The notes under the pieces were generated by a model. It saw only the letters and a list, made by a program, of their open reading frames with translations. It did no database searches and was not told the DNA's origin. DNA of 64,000 bases from Paramacrobiotus metropolitanus (taxonomy: Eukaryota; Tardigrada; Eutardigrada; Parachela; Macrobiotidae), in contig NW_026570251.1 in the NCBI RefSeq assembly GCF_019649055.1, positions 1-64,000 on the forward strand. Reading direction: 5' to 3'. A program made the position numbers and the translations under genes. Of the stretch, positions 10,901 through 20,499 are shown one piece after another. The number at the start of each line of letters is the position of its first letter. The first letter of the stretch is position 1.

Positions 10901-12096
10901 CAGACCTTGAATTTTTCGCAAATGCTTTTCTTTTTGTTATGGTTTGTGCTTTTCGCTGTCTTTGCAAGGTGGTGGTTAAAACACTCGTTGTTTCTAAAGC
11001 CCGTTCGATTGCATCCCGCACAGTATCGCGCAAAGTTTGCTTCGAGCTCACACCTTTCGCGCAAGCAAAGCTTGCAGGTATATTTACAGCGATGATCACC
11101 TTCGTGAGAGTACCCCTGATTACAATGAAAACACCATTTGCTTTTTTCGTACCACCCTTGAAGAGATGTTAAAACGTCAAAATGGTTGGCATAATACAAT
11201 AGCATTAAGCGTTTTTCCCTGAATTCGCCAGCAAAGATAATGCTGTTAAGCTGTTCCAGTCCAACAATTATGATTTGATAATCGCTTAGTAACTTTTGAA
11301 AAGTCTCTACGTCGTCCAGGCTGTAGCGCCGCTCCGTCAGGCCTGCAGCTATTACCAGCTGTTTCGCCAATAATGTCTGCTGATCCTTATGCTGCTTTTC
11401 TGGGTGCTTATGTGCCCTGGTGTCACGTAGCGTTGAATACAGCTGCAGATCGTCATCTGCTAAGGCTTTAGCCGTTACTAGGGACCGTGGTAAACATAAA
11501 TTATCGTCGTTCTTTATGCGCACGATAGACATCTTGTTTTTCAGTAGCCTTTTAACGCTTTCAGGAATCACTAGATTGTCATTACCTCCACCATCCGGCG
11601 TTTCTGTGTACTGGACTTCAATCCTGAAGCTTTCATCCAAGCGAAAGCTTGTTGAACTTTGCATCACCCGTTCCACGCGCGCCATGATACGATCCACAGT
11701 TAGTTCGTCCCGCCGCATTAACGGTGTCCAAATAGGAATCTTCTTTCGCAAATGATCGCTGTATAATTGCACGCGTACCATATACCAAGGCTGAATTTTG
11801 TCTACCAAAATTCTGTTAAGCAGTTCTTCAAAAATGCTTTCTATTACTCCACAGAGGCGTGAAAACGGAACATCAAACAACTCGGGCGCGATGCGGCACT
11901 GAAAAACCGCAAGTGCAGTCTTCCATTTCTGAGAATAAGTATCTGCTACCTGCTCAAGTAGCAGATTATCTTCTGAAATGCTAGGGATGCTACCTAAGCC
12001 ATCTTCTTCTTCTTCTTCTTCGTGGTTGTCAGAATGCTCATCCATTTTTCGCTCAATAAACACAACTTGTAATGTGTACACAGCTAATGAACTCAA
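7880..12096 (-). pseudogene. POLB: Polinton protein-primed family B DNA polymerase
   Basis: The replicative polymerase. Reading leftward: an N-terminal domain with an acidic Glu run (EEEEEE) and several Cys/His pairs; exonuclease motif I FMYFDFETYPDG; a motif II region with FRDTLNYVPLSLD; exonuclease III with YCHQDV; polymerase motif A MYLDVVSEYPYVN; motif B region LRQLAKLCLNR; the motif C neighbourhood preceding DSIIFVQ; and the conserved C-terminal end with STGPKSYSY and DKRRILDDF. Length and order match Polinton POLB. Several interruptions are present, and some have splice-like borders, so the model is a mix of possible introns and real breaks. It is the rightmost gene of the element. Confidence 0.85.
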
Positions 12097-12139
12097 GAGA
12101 CTCCTTCAAATTATGATTACCCTGCTGAACGACGTTCAC

Positions 12140-12152
12140 GGCTTTATATACT
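12140..12152 (-). promoter_or_regulatory. TATA-like box upstream of POLB
   Basis: On the minus strand AGTATATAAAGCC lies about 50 bases upstream of the first ATG-bearing stretch of the polymerase gene. Other Polinton genes in the window (near 7545 and 7632) have similar TATATA sequences shortly before their starts. Confidence 0.4.
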
Positions 12153-12289
12153 TGTTATTCTTATTAAAATCGGTCAAGTTCCAACACGCCTTAACTATTA
12201 ACAGCAAATCGTTATCAAGGACTGCCCACAACCCGTGAAAAAAAGCTAACTGAAGACAAAGTCTATGACCAAAGGTTACAAATAAAGCT

Positions 12290-13200
12290 AAAACATTTTT
12301 TTCCACGAATATAAGAATACAAAAATTTTTGGCTTAAAATATGATTGAAAAGTTTTTTGTTTTAAAATAAGGCGAAAAAATTTTTCGCATTAAAATAAGG
12401 CAGAAAATGTTTTTCGGGTACAAATAACGCTAATAAGATTCACACTAAATACGAATACAAACATTTTTGGGCTTACAGTTAGATCGAAAAGTTTCTCGTT
12501 TCAATATAAGGCTCAAAAGCTTTTCGCATTAAAATGAGCGTGAAAGGTTTTTCGCAATAAATTAAGTGTTCAACGTTTTTAAACTTAAAATTAGGTGAAA
12601 AAGTTTTTCGGTGTAAAATAGGGCGGAAAAAGTTTATCGCATTAAAAGAAGCGTAAAAAGTTTTTTGCATTAAATTATGTGTACAAAGTTTTTTGCATTA
12701 AATTACGTGTAAATAGTTTTTCGGTGTAAAATAGGGCGGAAAAAGTTTTTCGCATTAAAATAAGCGTAAAAAGTTTTTTGCATTAAATTATGTGTACAAA
12801 GTTTTTTGCATTAAATTATGTGTACAAAGTTTTTTGCATTAAATTATGTGTAAAAAGTTTTTCGGTGTAAATAGGGCGGAAAAAGTTTTTCACATTAAAA
12901 TAAGCGTAAAAAATTTTTTGCATTAAATTATGTGTACAAAGTTTTTTCCATTAAATTATGTGTAAAAAGTTTTTCGGTGTAAAATAGGGCGGAAAAAGTT
13001 TTTCGCATTAAAATAAGCGTAAAAAGTTTTTTTGCATTAAATTATGTGTAAAAAGTTTTTCGGTGTAAATAGGGCGGAAAAAGTTTTTCGCATTAAAATA
13101 AGCGTAAAAAGTTTTTTGCATTAAATTATGTGTACAAAGTTTTTTGCATTAAATTATGTGTAAAAAGTTTTTTGCATTAAATTATGTGTAAAAAGTCTTA
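12290..13200. repeat. 28-bp satellite with higher-order structure
   Basis: A tandem array of about 28-bp monomers of the form AAAAAGTTTTTYG followed by a variable half. Three monomer types are seen: one ending GTGTAAAATAGGGCGG, one ending CATTAAAATAAGCGT and one ending CATTAAATTATGTGT. The first type recurs at 12609, 12722, 12863, 12975 and 13061. These intervals of 113, 141, 112 and 86 bases correspond to 4, 5, 4 and 3 monomers, so a higher-order unit varies in length. The left part (12290-12600) is more degenerate. The array separates the Polinton from the GPCR exons. Confidence 0.9.
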
Positions 13201-13204
13201 TCAG

Positions 13205-14036
13205 CGTCCCACATCTAAAAGCCGGTCGAGACGAGTATATTACTACCCATGCTTCATGTTCGATTTTGTGGAGCTGTATATGGACTGCATCCGTGACATT
13301 GGCAGCGCATATCCGGCATTGTATGATCCATGGAGCGACATAAACAGAAAGGCCTTGGTATGTGTTTGACATGCTAACATGCTAATGTCTTAGGTTACAG
13401 CTAGTTAACTTGTTTTATTTGATTTTTGAAAACATCTGCACCATGTTGCCTCGTGTACCGCTTTAACATAAAATAAATTTAATTGATGTACTGAGTACTC
13501 CTAGCAGTTTGTCTTAAATGCAGATTAGGGTGCATATGCTGACATTTTTGCTGGTGCTTATTCCCGGTTTCATCCTAATTGCATTCCTTGCGCGTCAACA
13601 ACAATCAGAATTCGGTAAAATGCGTCGCTTGCAGAAAAGCAGCAGTGCGACAGTGTCTACCAGTAAATCCTCCTCACAACATGCGATCAACATCATCTTG
13701 CTGAGCAGCGCGCTGCTCTTTCTCCTTACGCGCACCCCGAAGTTTTTCAACTTGTGTGCCGAGGTGCTGGTGTCTTCTGGTTATATAACTGTCGAAGGTT
13801 TTTCCTTTTACGACTTCCTGCACCCAATCGTCTTGGTAACAATACTCATGGGTTATTCCGTGAATTTCTACCTGTATTTGTTGACGGAGCGTCAATATCG
13901 GCGGCGTTTTGTCGAATCGGTCGCCCGGCCAGTGCACCAATGCTTCGTTACGATGTTCACCAGCGAAACTACTCAGCGACGGTCTGCAAGGTGGAGTCGC
14001 ATTCCGAGCCACGTGACAAACACAACAGCGCTGTGA
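13205..14036 (+). CDS. C-terminal exons of a rhodopsin-like GPCR
   Basis: Two exons, 13205-13357 and 13524-14036, joined in phase 0 with a GT donor (TTG|GTATGT) and an acceptor ATGCAG. The first exon (VYYYPCFMFDFVELYMD) fits an extracellular loop 2. The second has TM5 (MLTFLLVLIPGFILIAFLA), a Ser-rich third loop, TM6 (INIILLSSALLFLL) and TM7 ending SVNFYLYLLTERQYRRRF, the place of the NPxxY motif and helix 8 in invertebrate peptide receptors. The first exon starts right after the satellite at an AG, so the upstream exons may lie beyond the Polinton, which would put the satellite and perhaps the Polinton in an intron. Alternatively this is a truncated gene. The family call is firm, the ligand unknown. 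Confidence 0.7.
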
Positions 14037-14071
14037 CCATACCCTTCTAACTTTACCGGTATCGAAGGTCT

Positions 14072-14121
14072 AGTCGCATACAGTCGGTACATATAAGAAT
14101 ATGTACAGACTGTATGCGCTA
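14072..14121. repeat. Imperfect palindrome after GPCR gene
   Basis: CGCATACAGTC pairs with GACTGTATGCG, and inside this GTACATA pairs with TATGTAC around an AAGAA-type loop. The arms are about 22 bp with one bulge and one mismatch. It lies about 40 bases after the receptor stop codon. Confidence 0.7.
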
Positions 14122-14744
14122 ACCGAACAAAGGCTGGTACTAGAAGAATTGTAAGAACAAGAAGAACCAGGAGATAGAATGTTATTTTTCTTCTTAATAA
14201 CCTTTCAAAAAATTAATATACTAGTTATTTTAGTACTTAATAAAATAAACAAAAGAATTTTTTTTTATAATTTTTGCATTATTTATTGGAAATATTCACA
14301 ATATAATTCATCATAACGTAAAGCAAATTTTAGTTTTTTCAAGGATATCCAATAATGGATGAATCTTATTAACACTTTTTCTACCATTTATATCTCAGTT
14401 TTTTTTATATTATATAAAAAACTTTTTATCTTTTACATTACCTCTTTTCTACCCTACTCATACATACTAAAAGATAATTCTCTCAACCCCCTCACTCTTT
14501 CTCTTAAAATGTAAAGTGCCGTATTTTTCCTCTTAAAAATAATTCTCTCCCCTTTCCTTTCCTTTGTGATTTAAAATTTTTGTTTTTAATACAGTAATTC
14601 GACCAAAAAAGTAAGTTTACAGTACTCGTGTTTTCGGAAAATTTTATGACCATAAGGCAAGTACGGCGATAGTCTGCCAAATCGAAAGAGATGTCCGGAC
14701 ATCCTGGCTCAGGGAGGTACTATGTAGGTAGTAACATGCCGCAC

Positions 14745-14783
14745 GCACGGGAAGATGGCACAAGAAGTGCCATCTTCCCATGC
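14745..14783. repeat. Hairpin with 16-bp arms
   Basis: GCACGGGAAGATGGCA pairs with TGCCATCTTCCCATGC around a 7-base loop, with one mismatch. Function unknown. Confidence 0.7.
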
Positions 14784-14952
14784 TTTAGCAAAAACAAATT
14801 GCAAAAATCACATTACTCCGCGAGCATAAGGTAAAAGAGATGTAACATCATCCTTCTTGTTGTACTCTGTACAGCACGACAGAAAATGATTTTAGTTCAC
14901 CCAAATTAATATAATAAAATGCATTTTTGCAAGTGGCAGATGAGTGGTTGTG

Positions 14953-15183
14953 TCATCGCTTCTGCCCGGCTTCAACAGGAAAGATTTCATTGATCATCCT
15001 CCAATTTATCTTCCTGCCGGCTACACGCACAGTGCAGCCATCGGTTACCAGCCACCCTATGTGGCGAGCGACAAACCTGCTGATCTCATGGGGTAGTACT
15101 AACGAATGTTTTTGTCGCCAGTTCAACGGGTCGCTTTCGTAAAAACGCTTAATAATATTGTCTCTAAAATATCTCCAAATCAA
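14953..15183 (-). CDS. Unrecognised exon-like frame
   Basis: A leftward open frame of 76 residues with balanced composition, containing LNWRQKHSLVLPHEISRFV and ending VEAGQKR. It could be an exon or a relic. It ends just before the retrotransposon that starts near 15264. Not recognised. Confidence 0.25.
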   Translation of the reverse strand: MIWRYFRDNIIKRFYESDPLNWRQKHSLVLPHEISRFVARHIGWLVTDGCTVRVAGRKINWRMINEIFPVEAGQKR

Positions 15184-15266
15184 CGCGCATTTTCCTTCAT
15201 TTTCCCTACAGTTTCCTTCATTTTCATTCTGGTGTATTTTCTATGTCGGGCTTGTTATTTTTGCCC

Positions 15267-15370
15267 CTGGATGGCAAATTTCCCGCCATCCAGTATGGAG
15301 GGTGGCTACGGGACCTTAGTCTGGTAGACGTTTGTTCTCCAGAGGCTGTGTGGTGGCAGCTGTCCCGTAG
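15267..15370 (+). ncRNA. Structured 5' leader RNA of LINE copy 1
   Basis: A perfect 9-bp hairpin CTGGATGGC/GCCATCCAG (15267-15275 with 15285-15293) has the loop AAATTTCCC. It is followed by a 9-bp outer stem CTACGGGAC (15306-15314) / GTCCCGTAG (15362-15370). Inside the outer stem are a GTCT/AGAC hairpin and a GCTG/CAGC hairpin. The same layout occurs in the second LINE copy although the stem sequences differ. The layout recalls 5' ribozymes known in R2-type elements, but the catalytic core was not matched. Confidence 0.6.
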
Positions 15371-15457
15371 ACATCCAGCGACACACCAGTGGAGTACCTG
15401 TAAGTCTCCAGCCTCAGTTATTTTCATTGCAAACGCTTCTTGGCGACCGCTAACATT

Positions 15458-18307
15458 ATGCCATCGTACTCCTGTTCTGGCTGCGGTAAACTGTTGCAGG
15501 GATGGGGAACCCACAGACGTTTGTGTCCCAGAACCCTGTCGCAAGACCCCGAACTGATTCCAGTCCGAACTCAACAGCCTCCTGCTCCAGCATCTTCCGC
15601 GCCGACGACAGTAAACCCAACCGCTGATTCTGCTGCACGCAGGCCAACGCAGTCGAAAGAGCGCATTACCCGCAGGGTTCCACATGGAGCCCGTCGGGCT
15701 GTGGCTGCGTCCTTCGAAAAAGCCATCCAGAATGCCGTGCAGCATAACGATGAGCAACACTGGATAGCGCTCCTGTCTTTTGCACCGCAGGTTTTAGCTA
15801 TTCCTGAAACCCCTAACGGTGCCCGCAAAGTCTCACTCGCCACTTTGATGAAACAAGCGGTAGCGGACTACGAAAGTGGGAAGAAACGTCCTCCGCTAAG
15901 CAGAAAACGGAAGAAGCCCAAGAGGCCTAATGATCTCAACAGCGACCTGGTGCGACGTGTAGGAACTAAAATCGATGATGGCGACTGTTCCGGGGCTGTT
16001 CGCATCCTGATGTCCACCGATGCAATAGCAGAAACGTCGCGCGAGGTCCTGGACATCATGGCAGCCAAACATCCCGAGTCTCCATTACCCGACAGACCCA
16101 CAACCACCGCATTGGCACCTTCAGTTACTGCAGATGAAGTGCGTCAAGCAATACTGAGTTTCCGACGCGGGTCTGCTGCAGGACCGGACGGGCTTTTACC
16201 TCAGCATTTACTCGCCATGATGGGGAAGGTTCAAGATGACGTATCGGCTAGTTTCTGCAAAAACCTGGCTCTGATGCTAGACCTTGTCATCCAAGGAAAT
16301 ATTCCTGACGCCGTTCGCCCGCATTTCTTTGGTGCAAAACTTATCGCCCTGCGAAAAAAGGACGGCGGTCTGAGACCCATTGCCGTAGGGAACACTCTTC
16401 GGCGCCTAGCAGCAAAAGTTATTTGTCGTCGCGTCAAAGAACGTTCCACAGCGGCCCTTCAGCCAAGCCAGCTGGGATTCGGGATCAACGGGGGTGCTGA
16501 AGCGATCGTGCATTCTGCTCGGGAATTTTTGAACAGCGATTCAGACCACGTGAAAGTTCTTCTGAAGATAGATCTGAAAAACGCCTTTAACTGTATTTCC
16601 CGCGCCACTGTCATGGAGGTTGCCAGCATATACCTGCCTGAATACGCCAATTATCTGTATGCGTGCTACGGCCACTACTCTGACCTCTACCTCGACGACG
16701 AAATTCTGTCCTCGCAGAGCGGTGTCCACCAAGGTGATCCACTTGGCCCACTTTTGTTTTCCTAGGGAATCCTGCCGATAACATCCGCTCTCAAAGCTGG
16801 TTTTAACGCGTGGTTTCTCGACGACGGAACCTTGGGTGGAAGTGTCGAAACAGTCGCAACCGACTTTCAGACCGTCATTGACGCTTCACATGCATGCGGA
16901 CTGAGCGTCAACATGTCTAAGTGCGAGATTTTTGTCAGCGGAGGCACAGCGGAAGAACAAGAAGCAGCTATCAAAACTTTCTTGGGTCTTTTCCCAACTG
17001 TATCAGTCGCTGTGGCGGAAGATTTGTGCTTGTTGGGTGCACCACTGATGAAATGCGGCATCAAGTCAGCAGTACAGCAGAAAACGGAAGTTATGCGTCT
17101 AATAGCCAGTCGTCTGGAATTAATACCCAAACATCAAGCGTTTTCCCTTCTAAAGTGCAGTCTCAGCGCGCCAAAGGTCATTCACCTTTTGCGTTGTTGC
17201 CCATCTTTCGAGGCTCGGGATAGCCTCTGCGAGTTCGACGAAGTCTTAAGAGTGTCGCTGGAATCAATCTGTAATGTTCGTTTGGACACAACCGCGTGGC
17301 GTCAAGCTTCACTGCCAGTGCGCTGTGGTGGTCTCGGTATCCGACGGGTAGAAGAATTATCTTTGCCGGCTTATCTAGCCTCGATTCACGCTACCCAAGG
17401 TCTGGTTTCCCGACTACTGCCGCACCAAGGAGGAGTTAATGTGTCAGATCACGTTGCCCTTTGGAGGTACCTCTCCGACGACGCATCGCCTCCGTTGCCA
17501 GAAAGCCGAAATTCCCAACGCGCATGGGACACACCATACTGTATGGCCGAACAGGCAACTCTGCTGCACGAGGCTGTAGATCCCACCACTAAAGCCCGAC
17601 TACTGGCTTCCGCAACCCCAGAATCAGGCTATTGGACGCACGCACTTCCCTCGTCCTCAATTGGCAACCTCCTAGATGACGAGTCGTTTCGGATCGCCGT
17701 CGCAATTAGACTTGGCGCACCAGCGTCATCCGATCACCGGTGCAGGTGCGGAAGTGATGTCACCGCGGATGGCCATCATGGTTTAAGTTGCAAGTTTTCG
17801 GCGGGTAGACGGCCTAGACACGACTGCATCAACGATATCTTGCGCCGGGCACTGGGTTCGGCAGGCATCCCCGCTCGAACGGAACCAAGAGGCATGCACC
17901 ATGAAAACGGAACGGGCCCTGACGGAATCACCACCTTTCCATGGACAAGGGGACTCTGTCTGGCATGGGACGTAACAGTTGTTGATACGGTCGCCCGTTC
18001 TTATTTGGAACACACAAGCGTGAAGGCCGGAGCGGCAGCGGATCAGGCTGAAGCTGAGAAAGTATTGAAATACAGCTTCCTGACAGGACGATACGAGTTT
18101 GCCGCTGTCGGCTTCGAGACATTCGGTAGTTTTGGTACATCTGCCAAGCCATTTGTTAATGAGATTGGGAAGAGAATTTCGCTACAAACCGGCGAAATTC
18201 GCAGCCTCGAGTATTTAAAACAGAATATTTCTTTGGCAATTCAAAGGGGTAACGCTGCTTCTATAATTGGTACTGTTGAAAACGTTGTTTCTTTTAATCG
18301 CAAATAG
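15458..18307 (+). pseudogene. LINE copy 1 reverse transcriptase-endonuclease
   Basis: One frame of about 950 residues from the ATG at 15458. The N-terminus has a C2HC zinc finger (YSCSGCGKLLQGWGTHRRLC). The reverse transcriptase has RKKDGGLRPIAVGN, the motif A IDLKNAFN, GVHQGDPLGP and the motif C FLDD. Near the C-terminus is a CxC...H...C cluster with RPRHD, and then the PD-(D/E)XK-like nuclease PDGITTFPWTRG...WDVTV. A single in-frame TAG at 16763-16765, between the QGDPLGP and FLDD motifs, interrupts an otherwise open frame. The codon at this place is TTG-like in context. The element is therefore one substitution away from open and is probably young. Confidence 0.85.
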
Positions 18308-18354
18308 ACCTTGATATTGTTATCGTGCCATGGAAATAAAGTACATTCAACACG

Positions 18355-18440
18355 AATGTTACTGGTAGTGGTACTATGAAATGGTACTGGTACTGGTAGT
18401 AAAAATGGTGCTGTTACTGGTAGTGGTACTGGTTGTGTTA
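18355..18440. repeat. Degenerate GGTACTGGTAGT tandem repeat
   Basis: Repeats of TACTGGTAGTGG type directly after the LINE coding region. A similar array lies at about 55850-56040 in the other orientation, without a recognisable LINE next to it. Confidence 0.7.
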
Positions 18441-19862
18441 GTGGTATCTTAGAACACGAAAATACACTACGGTTGAATCGACCGCATACGAAATCACTTT
18501 CTGGCAGAAACGACCGGATTTTAAAATTACACTCTGCCAGAAACGATTGGACACGAAATTACATTCATTCGTTTTGTTTGCGACTGAAACAGCGAAAAAA
18601 ATTGGTAGGGCACAATTTACGGCGGTCGTCTCAGACGACCGGTCGTTTTGGACGGTTACACATGTACAAAAAAATCCAGGAGACAAACAAATTTTGCGTA
18701 AGTAATAGCAATGCATCAGCGGGCCGCGTCATTTGGCGGCTGTGTTAATCATAGCTAACAGGAAAATTAAGGACTGAAATAGTTAATTTTCCACAGAAAG
18801 CTGCATAGGGTTATGATCATGACTCTCCGATATCCGTGTGGCTTCACCGCGACGCAGCGACGGAGGCAGATTTCGTGAGGCAGGATAATTGTGCTGGTCC
18901 GGAGGTAACAGTGCCGACGAGTAATGGTTTTGATGCTGGATGGCACATGTGGCACCTTTTGTAAAAACAAACAGAGTACTGGATCATATTTTCATACCGC
19001 AATCACAGCGAACACTAAACATCTTTAGACACCCTTTAGTCATGATTGATGAGTGATGGAGCTACATAAAATTTAACGCAGAGGTCATCAGTTTCGCTCG
19101 CCACCAAAACCGGAAGACATACAGACACCGGCTTAGAAACCCGTCTTCTGTGATTTTAATAATACTATAATGTCTGTCTCGCGGTGTCGTCCGTGATGGA
19201 ACTGGTGAATTATCTACCGCATTTACAGATACCGTTGTCCTGCTCACGACTCACGAATGCATGCCGGCTACGCGTGTCAGCTAGTTTTGCCTGCGAGTGC
19301 TTTTGTACAGGATGCGCGCTAGGAAATGCAAGTGTTGCCACTGCCAACCGTGGCTTCGGGTAATTGCTCTGTCTGAATACATCGGTCGACAATTATGGGC
19401 AAGCGTGACGTCACCGGATAACGGTGTCGACCAGGTGTCACACTGGCGGTATCCTTAAAGAACGGTAGGTCGACCCACGGCCGTTGCGAGCTCTTGGGTA
19501 AGATAAGGCATACAGCGGCGCGTTTGGTGCCAGTTTCAAAATGGCCTGCAATTATCAGAAATCGTAAAAAAGTGGCTCGGAAATCCGCTTTCCCACACTT
19601 TTATAGTATGTTTAAAATATTATGTAAATATTTTTTATATCATAATTATATAATAGATTTGGCGATTTCTTCGCGCCCAGCGAGAAATTTCGGGCACGTA
19701 ATTTTCACTTTTACTTGTAACCTTGCAACGGCCGTGCCGATGTCTAGCCGTCTTTACAGTGCGATTGCCCAGCAGACATTAAAGTTCTGCTACAGTATAC
19801 CATTAGTAGGTGTCGCTATGTGGCTACAGGCGAATAATGGTATTGCAGTGAAGCGACAGATT
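18441..19862. other. Intergenic region, no supported gene
   Basis: Only short frames without recognisable motifs are seen. A 17-base palindrome GGTCGTC-TCA-GACGACC lies at 18624-18640. Confidence 0.5.
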
Positions 19863-20162
19863 TTACCTGTGGTACGAAACATCCCATATATATGGATAGC
19901 GCAGACGCCCGGGCGCCCAGCTTGATTGTGACGTGGAAGCGCAGAGATCTGGAGCTTCATACCGCAGAAGTCTTGGTCCGGACAGGAGGAGACTGCGCGC
20001 ACGCTCCGTAGTGAGCCCCGCTGTCTTAGCCATATCAACTAGGTGATAATTCTCGCCAAAGAAACTGTCATAGGTATTTTCTTCCGGCTCCCCATGACTG
20101 ATGGGATCTAAAACGTTGCTGCCACGTGATCCTGAAAGCATCGGCATGCAGATAAACGGCAC
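19863..20162 (-). CDS. Unrecognised exon-like frame
   Basis: A leftward frame of 99 residues with even composition, including NYHLVDMAKTAGLTTERARS, which resembles a short helix-turn-helix. It lies downstream of the four-HTH gene on the same strand and could be a separate exon or gene. Not recognised. Confidence 0.25.
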   Translation of the reverse strand: MPFICMPMLSGSRGSNVLDPISHGEPEENTYDSFFGENYHLVDMAKTAGLTTERARSLLLSGPRLLRYEAPDLCASTSQSSWAPGRLRYPYIWDVSYHR

Positions 20163-20499
20163 CGGGAAGCGAAAAATGGAACATACCAGCGTGTGTAACT
20201 GTATACGGATATGGTAAAATTTTCAGATTTTCACTGAAAAATTGTTAAAAGAAAGAAAGCAACAACTTAGTCTGCGTTAAAATTTGTTGCATTTTGCCAT
20301 GTTCGGTTTTTGAACGCCACGTTAAAACACCCAATGTTTAGTAGTAAAAGAATTTTCAAACTTGTAAGCGGCAGCGTTTTACCCGTGATAAATATTCAGA
20401 AACTGGGATGGCGAAAATAAGAAATCGATTAGGTGATGCAGGTATAGTACAGTTTTGACAGTTGATTACTCCGCGAGGCCGCAACGTGACTGATGGAGC

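Larger units (their letters stand above)
1..12290. mobile_element. Polinton/Maverick element, left end outside window
   Basis: A virus-like DNA element of the Polinton class. Rightward genes at the left are integrase, minor capsid, a small capsid-associated protein, major capsid and cysteine protease. Leftward genes at the right end with protein-primed DNA polymerase B. This gene set is diagnostic of the family. The left terminal inverted repeat is not seen and should lie before position 1. The right end is not resolved; it is placed where the 28-bp satellite starts. No FtsK/HerA-type packaging ATPase was recognised. An ADP-ribosylglycohydrolase-like gene and several unrecognised genes are carried. 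It is a broken copy with roughly half a dozen visible breaks; some other interruptions have GT-AG ends and may be introns. Long open stretches and preserved motifs suggest a fairly recent insertion. Confidence 0.9.
14037..14952. other. AT-rich intergenic region with two hairpins
   Basis: No gene is seen. The stretch 14160-14640 is strongly AT-rich. Two well-paired inverted repeats are listed separately. Confidence 0.6.
15263..18440 (+). mobile_element. Non-LTR retrotransposon with restriction-like endonuclease, copy 1
   Basis: A LINE of the endonuclease-at-the-C-terminus type (the R2/R4/NeSL/CRE/Hero group; the exact clade was not determined). The 5' boundary is set near TTGCCCC, where similarity to the copy at 37-40 kb begins. 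A structured 5' leader (15267-15370) precedes one long coding region. After the stop codon come AATAAA (about 18334) and an imperfect GGTACTGGTAGT-type tandem repeat (18355-18440) that probably is the 3' tail. The copy looks full length. Confidence 0.85.

Noticed and set aside
12290-13200. CRISPR-like array of 28-bp repeats
   Set aside because: Monomers follow each other without unique spacers and vary gradually, as in a satellite.
15224-15760. Leftward frame of 178 residues over the LINE 5' part
   Set aside because: It is the antisense shadow of the leader and N-terminus of LINE copy 1.
18624-18640. Operator-like palindrome GGTCGTCTCAGACGACC
   Set aside because: An isolated short palindrome with no gene context; not enough to call a regulatory site.
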